The position numbers and the translations under genes are program-made. Positions 43,299 through 57,138 of a stretch of DNA of 64,000 nt are shown piece after piece (the stretch's first letter is position 1; every line of letters starts with the position of its first letter). The stretch is from positions 28,978,285-29,042,284 of the forward strand of contig NC_053133.1 in assembly GCF_010015445.1 (NCBI RefSeq), read 5' to 3'. A model generated the notes under the pieces. That model made no database searches, had not been told where the DNA came from, and saw nothing but the letters and a program-made list of their open reading frames with translations. Source of the DNA: Perca fluviatilis (taxonomy: Eukaryota > Chordata > Actinopteri > Perciformes > Percidae).

Positions 43299-43493
43299 CT
43301 GTTTGGAGAGCTGCTCCTCACACAGCTTGTAGAGGGTGTAGAACTTCCTGCTGAGGACCTGGTTGTCACGGAAACCCGCGCTGGCCAGTTTGACCCTCAT
43401 GATGATGGCTCGGTCCGGGACCATCATGGCCACCGTGCGAAACTGGATCTTCAGGTTCTCTGGCAGCTCCTGGCGACCAGCGTAACCGGGGTT
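43299..43493 (-). CDS. dnah8: dnah8-like exon 14 (AAA1 sensor I region), copy B
   Basis: 65 codons: [33 protein letters not shown] and [32 protein letters not shown] is the AAA1 sensor I stretch. The exon follows ...FLTM of exon 13 without a phase change. Copy A (1752-1949) is 198 bp and frameshifted. Confidence 0.94.
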
Positions 43494-43558
43494 CTGGAGG
43501 ACAGAGAAGTTACTGGTCAAGTCTGAACATTGCAGACTGATGTCATGAAGTGGTATAC

Positions 43559-44096
43559 AGTACAGGCCAAAAGTTTGGACACACCTTCTCATTCAATGTG
43601 TTTCGTTTTTTTTTCATGACTATTTACATTGTAGATTCTCACTGAAGGCATCACAACTATGAATGAACACATATGGAATTATGTACTTAACAAAAAAGTG
43701 TTAAATCACTGAAAACATGTCTTATATTTTAGATTCTTCAAAGTAGCCAACCTTTGATTTTTTATTAATAAGGGAAATAATTCCACTAATTAACCCTGAC
43801 AAAGCACACCTGTGAAGGTAAAACCATTTCAGGTGACTACCTCATGAAGCTCATTGAGAGAACACCAAGGGTTTGCAGAGTTATCAAAAAAAGCAAAGGG
43901 TGGCTACTTTGAAGAATCTAAAATATAAGACATGTTTTCAGTTATTTCACACTTTTTTGTTAAGTACATAATTCCATCTGTGTTCATTCATAGTTGTGAT
44001 GCCTTCAGTGAGAATCTACAATGTAAATAGTCAGGAAAATAAAAAGGAAACGCATTGAATGAGAAGGTGTGTCCAAACTTTTGGCCTGTACTGTAT
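43559..44096. mobile_element. Tc1/mariner-derived fold-back MITE, copy B
   Basis: Arms of nearly 200 bp (43559-43752 and 43903-44096) are inverted copies, running from TACAGTACAGGCCAAAAG inward to TTCAAAGTAGCC. The roughly 150-bp centre looks like a remnant of the 3' part of a Tc1 element. No open transposase frame. Confidence 0.82.
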
Positions 44097-45408
44097 TTAT
44101 GACACGCCAATCCGTACGCCGTTATTGGCGTGTTATCAAGACGCCTACTCGCATTTTAGCGTGTTTATCAACGCCATTTGGCCTCCATTGACTTACATTA
44201 TCTTGCGAGTGTGTGTGAATTTACGCCGTAGCGAGTAGGGGTGGTACGGTTCACAAACCCCTCGGTTCGGTTGGTATCGCGGTTTTTAGGGTCACGGTTT
44301 TCGGTTCTGTACGGTTCTTGTTATTTTTTCTTTTAATCTTTAACACTCCAGAAATATACTTCAGCAATTGAAATAACTTGCATTTATCAAACTGCCAACT
44401 TCAGTGAAGTTCTTACAAAAATGTATCCTTTAAAAGAAAAAGAGAGGAACTCTTAACGCTCCGAATAAGTCAGAATACATTAAACATAAAAACTGTTTAT
44501 ATTGTTAGTTAATTTTCTATCCTGGCCTGGGCTGGGACACACAGTCATACCGTTTGATGAAGTACTTATTGGACTTACAATAACGAGGCTAGCTGTCAGG
44601 TCCTCCTGTATACCTCTCATCTCCGTTTTTTCAGCGCCACGTGGCTTTGGAAAGTGGCGTGTATGTTTACACTGTGACGTTGCAGGCTGCCGTCCGCTGT
44701 ATAGCGTAGACATACACGCGGATAGCTCAAAATGCGTACTGATAACACGCCACTTGGCTTTAGGAGGGTGGCGTGTACGTTTACACAAATTCATAATGCC
44801 ACGTTGGAACTTTGTGGTGGATCAGTTTGAGAACTCAGATTCTAAGGTTGTTCAGTCTTAGACCTCTAACTGTTCTAAGGTTAAATTTACACTGCTAGGT
44901 ACTCATTCCCCCTGCTCTGGTGTTTACCCCTCTCATTCTCCCTGCTCTGGTGTTTCCCCCTCTCATTCCCCCTGCTCTGGCGGTTCCCCCTCTCATTCGG
45001 GAGAGGGGGAAGCCAGACCCACGTGACGGGTTCGTCCAATCACCTGCCATGTGTTGCGTTCGCCACGCTCATCCCGCTCGTCATTTCCAGTAAGTGTTGT
45101 AACATAAGTGTTTAATTTTGGGACAATACTAACCATCGAAAGTTGGCACTACGGCAGGAAGTGGTCAGTGCACGTTAGCAGTGTACTGACGGCAGTATCC
45201 CGAATGAGATGTAGCCTATTTTTTGAGTTCTTGGTTTTATCGCTATACGAATTCCGTTCTAAAACGTTCTGATCACTCGTGTGGTAATTTATCCTGGCTC
45301 TACAGTCAACAATGACTAAATCCATGTCATTTCAAAAGCTTAGAAAGATAGTCAGTACATTTGTGTCTGAGGACATTTACATCTGTTACCCCCAAAGAGC
45401 TCTGTTAC

Positions 45409-45596
45409 CATGGTGAGGAAGATGCCGAACTCCGGGTCCATGTCGACCACGTCTCCGTCGGTGAAGACGAACTGCTTCCTCTTGTTCTTCTTACACTGCA
45501 GAACCACGTAGATCTGCTGGGCGGCCACCGACAGCACCGGCAGCTCGATGCGGTTAAACTCATCGAAGCAACCCCAGGCTCCGGACTGGGCCAGAC
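45409..45596 (-). CDS. dnah8: dnah8-like exon 13 (AAA1 Walker B), copy B
   Basis: 188 bp, open: [45 protein letters not shown] and [17 protein letters not shown] is the Walker B motif of AAA1 and the catalytic glutamate region. Good splice sites (GCAG acceptor, GTAACA donor). In copy A this exon is corrupted at its 5' end and the acceptor is lost. Confidence 0.94.
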
Positions 45597-45599
45597 CTG

Positions 45600-45921
<322 letters not shown>

Positions 45922-45981
45922 CTGAAACACACACACACACACACACACACGTGCACACACACACACACACAGACACAGACA

Positions 45982-46035
<54 letters not shown>

Positions 46036-46206
46036 GACAGACAGACACACAGACACACATTCACACAGATAGACACACAGACACACACACACACAGAGAC
46101 AGTCAGACACACACACACACAAACACACATTCACACAAAGATACACACACACACACACACACATACACACACACAGAGACAGACAGACAGACAGACAGAC
46201 ACACAA
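45922..46206. repeat. (CA)n/(CAGA)n intron 11, copy B
   Basis: Same composition as 4449-4735 with altered run lengths. Confidence 0.93.
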
Positions 46207-46278
46207 AGACGCAGAATTAGAGCAACATGCAACAAAGTCAACATAAGAAGATTTCCCAGGAAACCTGAGCTGTGGTAC

Positions 46279-46349
46279 CTGTTCCTGCGGGACCGGCCGG
46301 AGCCCCCCCCATGCTCATCCCCAGAGCCTGAGACAGAGTGATGTAACAC
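46279..46349 (-). CDS. dnah8: dnah8-like exon 11 (AAA1, first half of P-loop), copy B
   Basis: A 71-bp exon reading [15 protein letters not shown] and APAGPAGT plus one base. It ends inside the Walker A motif of AAA1, the main ATP-hydrolysis site (GPAGT|GKT), so an intron splits the P-loop. It is intact in both copies (4807-4877 in copy A). Confidence 0.94.
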
Positions 46350-46811
46350 CTGGACGGATAGAAGAGACACAGATACAGCTTCCTTTATTCCCAAAGTTTC
46401 TACACCTCACTTAGACATTTACACATTCATACTGCCAGTCATCGATGACAGAGGGAGCACACTGACAAAGGCTTACGGCAAAGTGCCAGATCCATAAAAA
46501 TGCTAGAAGAAAAATATTTGAAATAAGAAGAGAGTAAATACAATAAAAAAGGACGAGATAAGACGCGTTTGGACCTTGGAGCATTACTATGATGATGGAG
46601 GATTTGCACCGTAATATTTTTATTTGTAATCTTCTGCATGTGTGTGTGCGTGTGTGTGTGTGTGTGCTGCTGTGTGTCCCTGTGTGTGTAACAAGCATAG
46701 TGTGCGCGCGCTGTGCACGAGCCTAGGAGCATTTTACTAATGCTCTGTTAAAATAACAATGAAATGCTGCGTTATTGACTTTAGACCAGGTTTTTGTTGG
46801 TCAATGGTGCA

Positions 46812-47026
46812 ATCACCAGCACGCCCAGAATGGACCTGAACACACCTCCCTTGTAAGACCACACAGAATGCACCTGAACACTCCTGTAAGACCAGCACGC
46901 CCAGAATGCACCTGAACACACCTCCCTGTAAGACCAGCACGCCCAGAATGCACCTGAACACACCTCCCTGTAAGACCAGCACGCCCAGAATGCACCTGAA
47001 CACACCTCCCTGTAATACCAGCACAC
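46812..47026. repeat. 42-bp minisatellite in intron 10, copy B
   Basis: Same unit as 5338-5570 with a degraded second unit (about 46860-46885) and one fewer full copy. Confidence 0.9.
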
Positions 47027-47195
47027 CCATGGGCTACAGATGCAGGTGCATTTGTTATTTAAACGACTTTGGGCTGGACGGGAAACTGACAACTGGGTCG
47101 GTCTTAAACTAGCAAAGACACTTATGCTGGCTGCGCGCGTCGCCATGCCGGGTGCGAGATAGGTCCCTTAATGTGTCAGGTGTGTGTGTGTGTAC

Positions 47196-47368
47196 CTGTC
47201 TGTCAGCGGGGTGATGACCAGTCGGTCCGTACAGCCCAGGTACTCGTTGCAGTAGCTGAATTCCACGTCTGTGATCTGGATCACACATCTGTCCATCTCC
47301 TCCAGGAAGTAGAACCTGGACTGTTTCTGCCACTCAAAGTCGGCTGCAGATCGCACGTTCAGACACAC
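47196..47368 (-). CDS. dnah8: dnah8-like exon 10 (linker to AAA1), copy B
   Basis: 173 bp, open. It contains [30 protein letters not shown] and [17 protein letters not shown] and YEYLG....LVITPLTDR are the canonical linker-to-AAA1 junction motifs of dynein heavy chains. It is identical in length to copy A (5738-5910). The donor (GTACAC) runs directly into a short (TG)n tract. Confidence 0.93.
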
Positions 47369-47666
47369 CTGGTGTACAAAATAACACATAATAACACATG
47401 ATACTTGGATCCATATTAACAAGGAATGCACCTGAATCCAGATTTTTGGGGTTCAGCCGAATATTGAATCCACTGGTTCAGATTCTGCTGACTCCGACAC
47501 CGAATACAGAATCCTATCTATCATTTTCCCAATTGCTGCTTTGGCTAGTGGCTGATCTGAAGCCCACTGTTTGTTCGGTGTAGAGCAAAAGCAAAGCTGG
47601 AAACGCTCGTCTGGTTAATACAAGTTTTTAGCTGTGACTGTCCTTCCTTTGCTGTCCACACTAGGG

Positions 47667-48521
47667 ATGCACCGAATCCAGAGTTGTGTATTGTTTAGGG
47701 TCCTCGCCACCACCAGATCAATCAGCATTGAACAGACTGAACATGTAGCTGGACTTGAATGGCCTTCTTTTGACTGAAAGTACTGCCAAACAACAACTTG
47801 GCTCGGCTCACCAGTTCCATGTCCACTTCCTCACAGCCTACTGCTCACCAGTTTCATGTCCACTTCCTCACAGCCTACTGCTCATCAGATAAAAAAACAC
47901 TCCTACAAAATACCCACAATCCATGTCCACTTCCTCACAGCCTACTGCTCACCAGATCCATGTCCACTTCCTCACAGTCTACTGCTCACCAGATCCATGT
48001 CCACTTCCTCACAGCCTACTGCTCACCAGATCCATGTCCACTTCCTCACAGCCTACTGCTCACCAGATCCATGTCCACTTCCTCACAGTCTACTGCTCAC
48101 CAGATCCATGTCCACTTCCCTCACAGCCTACTGCTCACCAGATCCATGTCCACTTCCCTCACAGCCTACTGCTCACCAGATCCATGTCCACTTCCTCACA
48201 GCCTACTGCTCACCAGATCCATGTCCACTTCCCTCACAGCCTACTGCTCACCAGATCCATGTCCACTTCCTCACAGCCTACTGCTCACCAGATCCATGTC
48301 CACTTCCTCACAGTCTACTGCTCACCAGATCCATGTCCACTTCCTCACAGCCTACTGCTCACCAGATCCATGTCCACTTCCTCACAGCCTACTGCATTGA
48401 ACGCTCCACCTACGTAAACACCTTCCCGTAATCAATTGTGCTAAGGTTCGGCAGAAACCCTAACCCCTGTCAAAAAGCCCAATATTCGGCAAATATTCTG
48501 AAGCCCAATCCTGGATTCGTT
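47667..48521. mobile_element. hAT-like MITE with internal 37-bp minisatellite, copy B
   Basis: Copy of 6207-7041. Its array (47811-48394) carries an insertion of about 29 bp of A-rich sequence at about 47891-47919 and several units with an extra C (TTCCCTCAC). Confidence 0.7.
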
Positions 48522-48570
48522 GCCCCCCCTGACATTAAACCATAATCTCTGTCCCGCCTGTCGAACCCAC

Positions 48571-48715
48571 CAGCTCGTCAAGATGTCCCTCTGGTGGACG
48601 TGGATGGTGATGAGCGTCTGTACTTGGTCCTCTCGTTCCTGCTCAGCTCCCTGGTCGTCATGTCGATCAGCTCGTTGAGGATGTCCAGGAACTTCTGATT
48701 GGTCGTCTGCATGAT
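48571..48715 (-). pseudogene. dnah8: dnah8-like exon 9 (linker), copy B, two 1-bp deletions
   Basis: 145 bp compared with 147 bp in copy A. One base is missing near 48580 (GTCAAGATG against GTCGAAGATG) and one near 48620 (CGTCTGTAC against CGTCTCGTAC). The rest reads [18 protein letters not shown] and [10 protein letters not shown] across frames. VHQRDIF is the standard end-of-linker motif. Splice sites are preserved. Confidence 0.82.
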
Positions 48716-48784
48716 CTGTCAGCCAATCAGATAAAAGTAGAAGACAGTAAAGGGGAGAGGATCTGCGTGGCAATGTTATCCCTC

Positions 48785-50442
48785 CAGAGGTGGAATGTAA
48801 CTAAGTACATTTACTCCAGTACTGTACTTCAGTACCAAATGTTGAGGTACTTATACTTTACTTGAGTCTTTTCTTTTCATGTCACTTTCTCCTTCTACTC
48901 CACTACATCTCAGAGAGAAATATTGGATTTTTTTACTCCACTACAGTCATCTGTTCCAGCTTTAGTTACTAGTTACTTTAATTACTCCACTACATTCATC
49001 TGTTACAGCTTTAGTTACTAGTTACTTTAGTTACTCCACTACATTCATCTGTTCCAGCTTTTAGTTACTAGTTACTTTAGTTACTCCACTACATTCATCT
49101 GTTCCAGCTTTAGTTACTAGTTACTTTAGTTACTCCACTACATTCATCTGTTACAGCTTTAGTTACTAGTTACTTTAGTTACTCCACCTACATTCATCTG
49201 TTCCAGCTTTAGTTACTAGTTACTTTAGTTACTCCGCCACATTCATCTGTTACAGCTTTAGTTACTAGTTACTTTAGTTACTTCACATCTCATCTGTTCC
49301 AGCTTTAGTTACTAGTTACTTTAGTTACTCCACTACATTCATCTGTTCCAGCTTTAGTTACTAGTTACTTTAGTACCTCTACATTCATCTGGTACAGCTT
49401 TAGTTACTAGTTACTTTAGTTACTCCGCTACATTCATCTGTTACAGCTTTAGTTACTAGTTACTTTAGTTACCCCACTACATTCATCTGTTACAGCTCTA
49501 GTTACTTTGGTTACTCCACTACATTCATCTGTTCCAGCTTTAGTTACTAGTTACTTTAGTTACTCCTCTACATTCATCTGTTACAGCTTTAGTTACTAGT
49601 TACTTTAGTTACTCCGCTACATTACACCTGGTACAGCTTTAGTTACTAGTTACTTTAGTTACTCCGCACACATTCCTCTGTTACAGCTTTAGTTACTAGT
49701 TACTTTAGTTACTCACATATTCACCTGGTACAGCTTTAGTTACTAGTTACTTTAGTTACTCCGCTACAATTCATCTGGTACAGCTTTAGTTACTAGTTAC
49801 TTTAGTTACTCCCTACATTCACCTGGTACAGCTTTAGTTACTAGTTACTTTAGTTAATCCGCTACATTCCTCTGTTACAGCTTTAGTTACTAGTTACTTT
49901 AGTTAATTCCGCTACATTCACCTTGGTACACGCTTTAGTTACTAGTTACTTTAGTTAATCCCTACATTCCTCTGTTACAGCTTTAGTTACTAGTTACTTT
50001 AGTTACTCCGGCTACATTCACCTGGTACAGCTTTAGTTATTAGTTACTTTAGTTACTCCGCTACATTCATCTGGTACAGCTTTAGTTACTAGTTACTTTA
50101 GTTACTCCGCTACATTCACCTGGTACAGCTTTAGTTACTAGTTACTTTAGTTACTCGTACATTCCTCTGTTACAGCTTTAGTTACTAGTTACTTTAGTTA
50201 CTCCGCTACATTCACCTGGTACAGCTTTTAGTTACTAGTTACTTTAGTTACTCCGCTACATTCGTCTGGTACAGCTTTAGTTACTAGTTACTTTAGTTAC
50301 TGGTTACTTTACACATTAAGATTTCTGCACACAGAACACATGTAGTTTATAAAATCTGATTAAATCTGAGTAAACTAGCGGCGACAATATAACAGCTACG
50401 AAGTCCAGCTGAGATGATTAGACCATTAAACACACAACTGTC

Positions 50443-50475
<33 letters not shown>

Positions 50476-50476
50476 T

Positions 50477-50520
<44 letters not shown>

Positions 50521-50734
50521 ACCCATTAAACACACAACTGGTTGGATCCTTTAAACTTTCTAACATGGGAGGATTTTTCTTTACTTTTAATAAAAAATAC
50601 ATTTCCCCTGATTAAACTTTAGATACTTTTACTTCAAGAACATGTCCAATGCAGGACTTTTACTTGTAACAGAGAATTTTTACAGTGTGGTATTTTTACG
50701 GAAGTAAAGGATCTGAAAAGTTCTTCCACCGCTG
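48785..50734. mobile_element. hAT-like MITE with 49-bp minisatellite, copy B
   Basis: Same element as 7298-10462 with the same ends. The array is about 1.35 kb (48950-50300, about 28 units), half that of copy A, with many unit-internal indels. Confidence 0.75.
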
Positions 50735-50780
50735 CCCCCACACACACCCCTTCTGCTCCTGTTTTTCAAAATAAAAGCAC

Positions 50781-50998
50781 CTTCTTGTCAGCCTTGCTGA
50801 GGACGTGAGCCTCTTCTGGCGTCCCTGGTCCAGATCATCTGGATGCCCAGCAGGCCGACCTGAGCTGGGAACGCCGACTGAACTCCAGCAGCTTCAGCTG
50901 TGGGTCGCTGATGGCCAGGTAGGCCTGACGGATGATGGCGTGGAGGGTCTGCCTCACACCAGCTAGCAGTGCGTGCATAACCACACCTCCACGCTCCC
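50781..50998 (-). pseudogene. dnah8: dnah8-like exon 8 (linker), copy B, frameshifted
   Basis: Counterpart of the intact copy A exon at 10511-10726 (216 bp). Here it is 218 bp with several single-base gains and losses (for example near 50816, 50820, 50881 and 50971), so the linker reading [17 protein letters not shown] is recovered only across frames. The splice dinucleotides remain. Because the errors are isolated indels in an otherwise conserved exon, consensus error is the likelier cause; real decay is possible. Confidence 0.8.
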
Positions 50999-53199
50999 CT
51001 GGAAGAGACATCGTTGAACTGTTAGGTGTCCGGTGTACTTGCCGCGAGCCGACCTGTCACACGCCATTGTGACGTCATGGGAGCGCCATAACTGTTTATA
51101 CTTGGCGTAGTGGTCACACTAGCTGCAGTCTTCCTTGAACAGAGGTGGCGCTAATGAGGTAAGGCTACCGACGTTGTCCTTTCTACAGACTAGAAGAAGA
51201 AGAAGGAAAAGGTAAAACAACCGCGAGAACTGGCAGCCGTATTGCCGCTAATGCTTCGATCTGATTGGATGAGCTACTTGGTGGGATCGAGCCTTTCATT
51301 CACCATAAAATAACTCACCTTAACCCAGTAAGTTTACAAGAGAGACTTCAAAGTATCACTAGGGGCTCTGCACATGAACTCCAGCATTGAGAACATTGTG
51401 TACACAGAGTTTAATAAAAGAAAGGTTTTGAGCAACTCATGTTAGCAGTTGTTGTTTACGCTTATCAGCCATTTTCTCAGTCAAAAATAGTCGATCTCCT
51501 AATGAGAATGAACGGACCTTACAGAGGAGGAAATGTCATTCTTATATGAGGCTCCTTTTTCAACTACAAGGCCAATATTGTTTTTCACTAATGGCAAAAC
51601 AAGAAATTATCCGTGGCATTTATATGGAACTAAGCTTAAGGAGCTTTCCAGCTTTACTCTACTCCCCCACCATTTTTTACTTGCGAGATGGACAGCGACC
51701 GGAAAAAAAACAGCTACACTGAGCTGTTCAAAACCTCTCTTTTTAGTAAACTCTTTGTACACAACCAATGTTCTCAATGCTGGAGTTCATGTGTAGAGGC
51801 CGTGGTGATACTTCGAGCAAAGTTTCATGTTGTGTCGAGCCTTCTTAGTGTTTTAAAAATTGTGATTTTGATGCTATCATAGAAGTGCCCCTAGCACTCC
51901 CGTTTCCTCCCAATTCAAAAGTCCATTTGACTGAAAAAAAACGAAAATACTGTATATCTTAAAAGTGGCGTTTCCGTCCTAATTATGCTTTTAAACTAAA
52001 GTTTGACACGGGTGTATTCACAAAAAAAACCAAGAGTAAGAGAGTTATGCTTTAAGCCAGGGGTCTTCAACATTTTTCTAAGCCAAGGAACCCTTAACTG
52101 TAAGAGAGAGAGAGAGCAATATACTACATATATCGTATACAATTAAGTTGCATAAATAACTGGGCATACTATAACGTGTAGAGCGGCCTAAAGCCTTTAC
52201 ATAGCTTTTTAGAATACTAAGCTATTAAAATAATAATTGTTGGCATAATTTTACAAATCATGTTTTAATGTTAAACATGTGGCACAGTGAATCCTTTGGG
52301 ATTTACTGTGTCTATGGACCTTAGTGACTACCTTAACTATAGGCCAGTTTCACAAATAGGCTGATTTATATTTGCTAACAATATATTCATATTAAGATAT
52401 TTAGGATGCTTTCACACCTCGAGCAGTTTGGTCTGTTTTTAACTGAACACTGGAGCGTTTTTGTGGACTAGTCCGGTTTGTTTTTTTTTGGGGTGGATGT
52501 TGACAACTCATTCAAACTCTGGTGGGGACCAAACAACCAAACTCTGGTCCGCATGGAAACGGGGGTCTAGGTTCGGCCCCAAGTGCACTAGACTTTGGTT
52601 TCACTTTTAGGTGAGAAGGCAATCTGACCTTAATATAGGAACTGAACCAAAAAGCAATGCATTTACTAGCTTGCAATTTCAACTTATATATGCCATAACC
52701 TTCTACTTACTTGTCTTGTCAGCTGCTTATTGTTCGCTTTCTAAAAATATTAAAAACCAATACATTATAAATTTGATGTTGCTCCATTATTTCTCAGACC
52801 AGGAAGTGTCAGCGAGTTTCACTCGGACATTCTGTCTAAGAGACCAGCGACCATTTGATTACAGTGATTGGTGCACTTGACAAAGTGCAGTGTGAGCGCT
52901 AAACGAACATGTGAAAAACTACAACCCCGAATCACACCGAGTCTACAGAATTAAAAGGTGTGAACCAGTGACTGTTAAAAAAACATTGAAAAAGGTGTGA
53001 ACGTGCCTTTAGACTCCAGAATCACTTCATATTGTGTGAAGGTGAAAATGAAAGATCATCTTCAGTTCAATCAAATAAAAAGGTCAATATGTGAAACATT
53101 TGCAGTCAGGTTTTCACAGTAGATGTGTTTTTATTGAACCCATTTAAAAAGACAAATGCACAGATAAGAGGTCATTTAAAAAAAACATTTATTTTAAGA

Positions 53200-53655
53200 A
53201 TTGAAATGTGGCAGTAACACCGGATCACCCGGAGTACACCAACACTATTTTTAAATTTTAACCTGCAAGTTTGTGAAATGTGGCAGGTAACCAGATCACC
53301 TGGAGTACACCAACACTAGTTTAACCTGTAAGTCTGTGAGATGTGGCAGGTAACCAGATCACCTGGAGTATACCAACACTAGTTTAACCTGTAAGTCTGT
53401 GAGATGTGGCAGGTAACCAGATCACCTGGAGTACACCAACACTAGTTTAACCTGTAAGTCTGTGAGATGTGGCAGGTAACCAGATCACCTGGAGTATACC
53501 AACACTAGTTTAACCTGTAAGTCTGTGAGATGTGGCAGGTAACCAGATCACCTGGAGTATACCAACACTAGTTTAACCTGTAAGTCTGTGAGATGTGGCA
53601 GGTAACCAGATCACCTGGAGTATACCAACACTAGTTTAATCTGCCAGTCTGTGAA
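53200..53655. repeat. 63-bp minisatellite at the 3' end of the coiled-coil gene, copy B
   Basis: About seven units of the same 63-bp repeat. Two or three units more than copy A, differing by TACACC/TATACC variants. Confidence 0.93.
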
Positions 53656-54939
53656 ATTGGACATGTACCAAGATCACATGGTTTTTTGGGGAGGGGCTCG
53701 AGGTGAAGTGGAGGAGAGAAAGGTTGATGATGTTAATCCTCTCTCTCTCTCCTCTCTGCTCCTCTTCACTGTCACTCCCGTCACCGCCCGCTCCTGTTCT
53801 TCTTTCTATTTCAAATCTTTCTTCTATTTCAAATCTTTCTTCTATTTCAAACTCCTTCTTCTCTCTCTCGCCTGCTCCTTCCTCTCTTCTTGACTTTTTC
53901 TCCATCTCCTCTTTTTCCTTCTTCAGTCTTTTCAGTTCTTTCTTCTCTGCTTCCTATTTTCCTTCTGCTTTTATTCTCTCTCTGCTCCTTCTCTCCTTTT
54001 CAGCCTCTTTCTGCCGCCTCTCGGTCTTCTGTTCCTCCTTTTCATTCTGGGCTTCTCCTTATCCGTTTTAGAGCCAGCTCCTGCAGGCTAAGGAGACTGA
54101 CTTGGACTCTCAGGAGTTTTGCGCTTTTAGGAGCTTGTTTCGTTCTCCATTTGGCTCTCTCTGGTAATACACTCCTCTTTCCTTCGGCTCATCTCTTCAA
54201 ACTCCTGGAGGCTGTGGTTTCGAACTCTGAAGAGTAGAGACTTTGTCTTGTAAGAGCTTGATTTTATTCTCCATTTGGCTCTCTTTGTTGTTCCACTCCA
54301 TCTCTCTCTCCTCTCTTTCCAGCTCGTGCCGTTTCCAAAGCTCTCTTTTGCACCGAAGCTCACACGTCATTTGGTCTTCCAGAGTGGTGAGTTTTGTTTC
54401 AAACTCTGCCTCCCTCTGGATGATCTGCCTTTCCTTCTCCACAAGCTTGGCTTTGCTCTCCAAATACTTTACTTCTAGAGCCGTCTTTTCCTTCGTTATT
54501 TTGCTGATCAGATCATCCTTTTCCTGGACGACATGACTCAACTTCCGATCATTGTCCTCTGCCAGAGATTGGAGCTTTGCGCTCTTGTCCATTAAATTCT
54601 GGTTCTTCTCCTGGAGGTCTCTTGTCTTCTCTTGCTCCTGTTTCAAGAGCCCGACGACCCGGGTTGAACTCATCAGTCCAGTGGAGTTTGGCTGACAGGG
54701 AGATGTTCTTCTCTGCCTTCAGATTTTCTGAGAGAGTGAATCTCTTCTGCTTCCTCCTTGATTTTACTATCCTTTTGGACATCTTTCCTTATGGTTCTCT
54801 CTGAACGTAGAGCCGTCAGGATTTTCGTTTTCTCTTCTTCCAGGCCAGCATTTTCGGAGACCAGCTGGTTGATTCGTTCTTGAGTTTCCAGTTGGTCTTT
54901 CTTCCGGTCCTCAACGACTGTCGCCGGCATTGTTGCCAT
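53636..54939 (-). pseudogene. Copy B of the intronic coiled-coil gene, multiply frameshifted
   Basis: Same gene as 13179-14507 in the duplicated block. The ATG at 54939 and stop at 53636 are conserved, but indels near 54747, 54660, 54350, 54225, 54100, 54060, 53960 and 53780-53880 break the reading into at least five pieces. Three FEIEER units remain. The SDSDSDSE run is shortened (GGDGSDSEEE). The damage density matches neighbouring dynein exons 8, 9 and 12 of copy B, which are also frameshifted, so it may be sequencing error rather than gene death. Confidence 0.75.
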
Positions 54940-55934
54940 GATCGCTGAACAAAAGTATTTGTGGCGATAGTGGAGTATTGCAGTGTAGAGTAGTATTGCT
55001 CTATCGTTGTAGTACGGAAACTTTGGTCTTTTGAACTCTGTCACACAAAGAGATGCGTCCTTAAGGAGATCAGACTGTTAACTGGCTGTAAGCACCCAGG
55101 GATGTATTCTAAACAGAACCATAGAATGCCATCATAATGTTTAGAATGTGTCACACTGTGACATGTCACTCCGCATAACAAGTTCTAGAATGTGATGACC
55201 ATTGAACACATAGACATAATATAGAGTAGACGCGGCATCGAACGCTACTGCCTACTGGCGCTGACGAGACGTAGGGCCGCCATCTTGGACCGGTCGCCCG
55301 CTCCATTCAGTATAAACTGGTTGGCAGGTGCAATGAGCTGTCCGCGCATTTAATTAATCCTATCTCGCTGAATACCAAACCGATTTTCACGCGTTTTTTT
55401 TTTTTGCTGCAAAGGTCATACACGTAGCTATGATACATGACACATTGTTCGGCGTATTTTAATATTCATAGTGGGCTTAACAGTAATAGAATATTCTGAT
55501 ATATGATATAAACTGACCAGACGTCCGAGATCAAAACGGGGAACATAGCCTAATCCCAAAAAGGAAGAAAGACAGGGACATTTCCAGTTTGACTATCGGG
55601 CATCACACAAAGTGTACTGTACACATTCTACTACCTGGAATAGTTTAAAAATTTTTGCTGCTGCCTTGCCTCCTTCACAAGCGTCCCTTTGAGTTTGGGC
55701 CGTGAATTGTGACATTCACTATGCTTGGTATCCTTTATAGTATCAGTGTCAATACCTCTAATCTTTGCCCAATAAGAGCCAAGAAACACAGGAACACTAG
55801 AAAGTTTTCTTCCAGGGACCCACACAGGACGCTCCCCGCTGCAACGCGATGCTTTAATGTGGTGTTGAGTCTTTGGTGTCATGTTAAATGAAAACACGGT
55901 GGGAATCTCTCGTACAGTCAGAGTGTCGCTTCAC

Positions 55935-55971
55935 ACGCATCACACACGCTACCACACGCACACACGCACAC

Positions 55972-56040
<69 letters not shown>

Positions 56041-56052
56041 CACACACACACA
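55935..56052. repeat. (CA)n with CACGCA interruptions, intron 7 of copy B
   Basis: CA run of about 110 bp, against about 20 bp at the matching site in copy A (15521-15540). A clear length difference between the two copies. Confidence 0.9.
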
Positions 56053-57138
56053 GTGAGATTTGAATGAACAGGGAAATGCCATATGTGAGCCCATGCAGGA
56101 AGCACACGCACACCTTGTGCTGTATGGTGTGCAGGGATGTTTGATTTGTATCACAGTTCAGGGCAGGAAGTTGGTTCAGAGTCTCCAGAGGCTGTAGGAG
56201 CCTCCAACTGTCATGTATTGCAACTTCTGTCTAGTGGACCGTATTCGCCAACCACAACCAAACACCAAACATGCTGTAGTTTGGGCGTGGGTGGGTGCGT
56301 GCATGTTTGTGGTATCTGAAACAGAAACCCCAGTGGGAGTTAATATAAGACATGATGTACAATCTTCAAGGCCTCTTTCTTCTAGAGCCAAAGCAAAGGC
56401 TGGATTACCAACCAGGCAGGGTGGCAGTTGCCCCAAAAACAATCGCCACCACTAAAATAAAACGCCAACTAATTGTTGTGTCCGTTCGGCTGCTGTATTC
56501 ACAAAACATCCAACGGTTAAGCTCCTAACCTCCTACCTGTCCAACTGTACGTTTCTGGTGGAAGAGTAATTCATTTAAAATGTCAGCACTGAGAGACAGA
56601 CGTTCAAAGTAACTCTCAGGACGTCACTAAGACCTGCTCGCATGAAGTCGGCTATACTGTAATGTGCTTTATTCTGTCAGCGATACACACAAATACAATA
56701 ATTCACTATTCATAAGATTTATGGGAAAGATCAGATGGCCAGAGACTTGACTTGGACTCGTGGCAAAAGACTCTGCTGTGTGCATACTGCGCAAAAGCGC
56801 CACTTGCGCCTATATTATTTAATTGTATAGCCTTGTTAGGCTATGCGCGGGGTGTGCCAACTTTTTTTATGAGATACAGAGACCCCCTTGAAGACAAAAA
56901 GATAATTCGAACACTGTTGCAGTCACTCTGAGAATCCTGGAAATTCCGACTTTGTTGCATGTCATTGAAAAAATTGAATGCTGCACGACCTCTTAAACTT
57001 AAAATCCTGGCGCACCAGCGAGAGATCTACGTCATTTTGACGTCACATTGGCGCGCGCCAGGTCGGCTGCGGCGACTGTAAAAAGGCCTTTAGGGGTCGA
57101 CCGATGCTGTTTGCGTGCATGCGTGCGTGCATGTGTAC

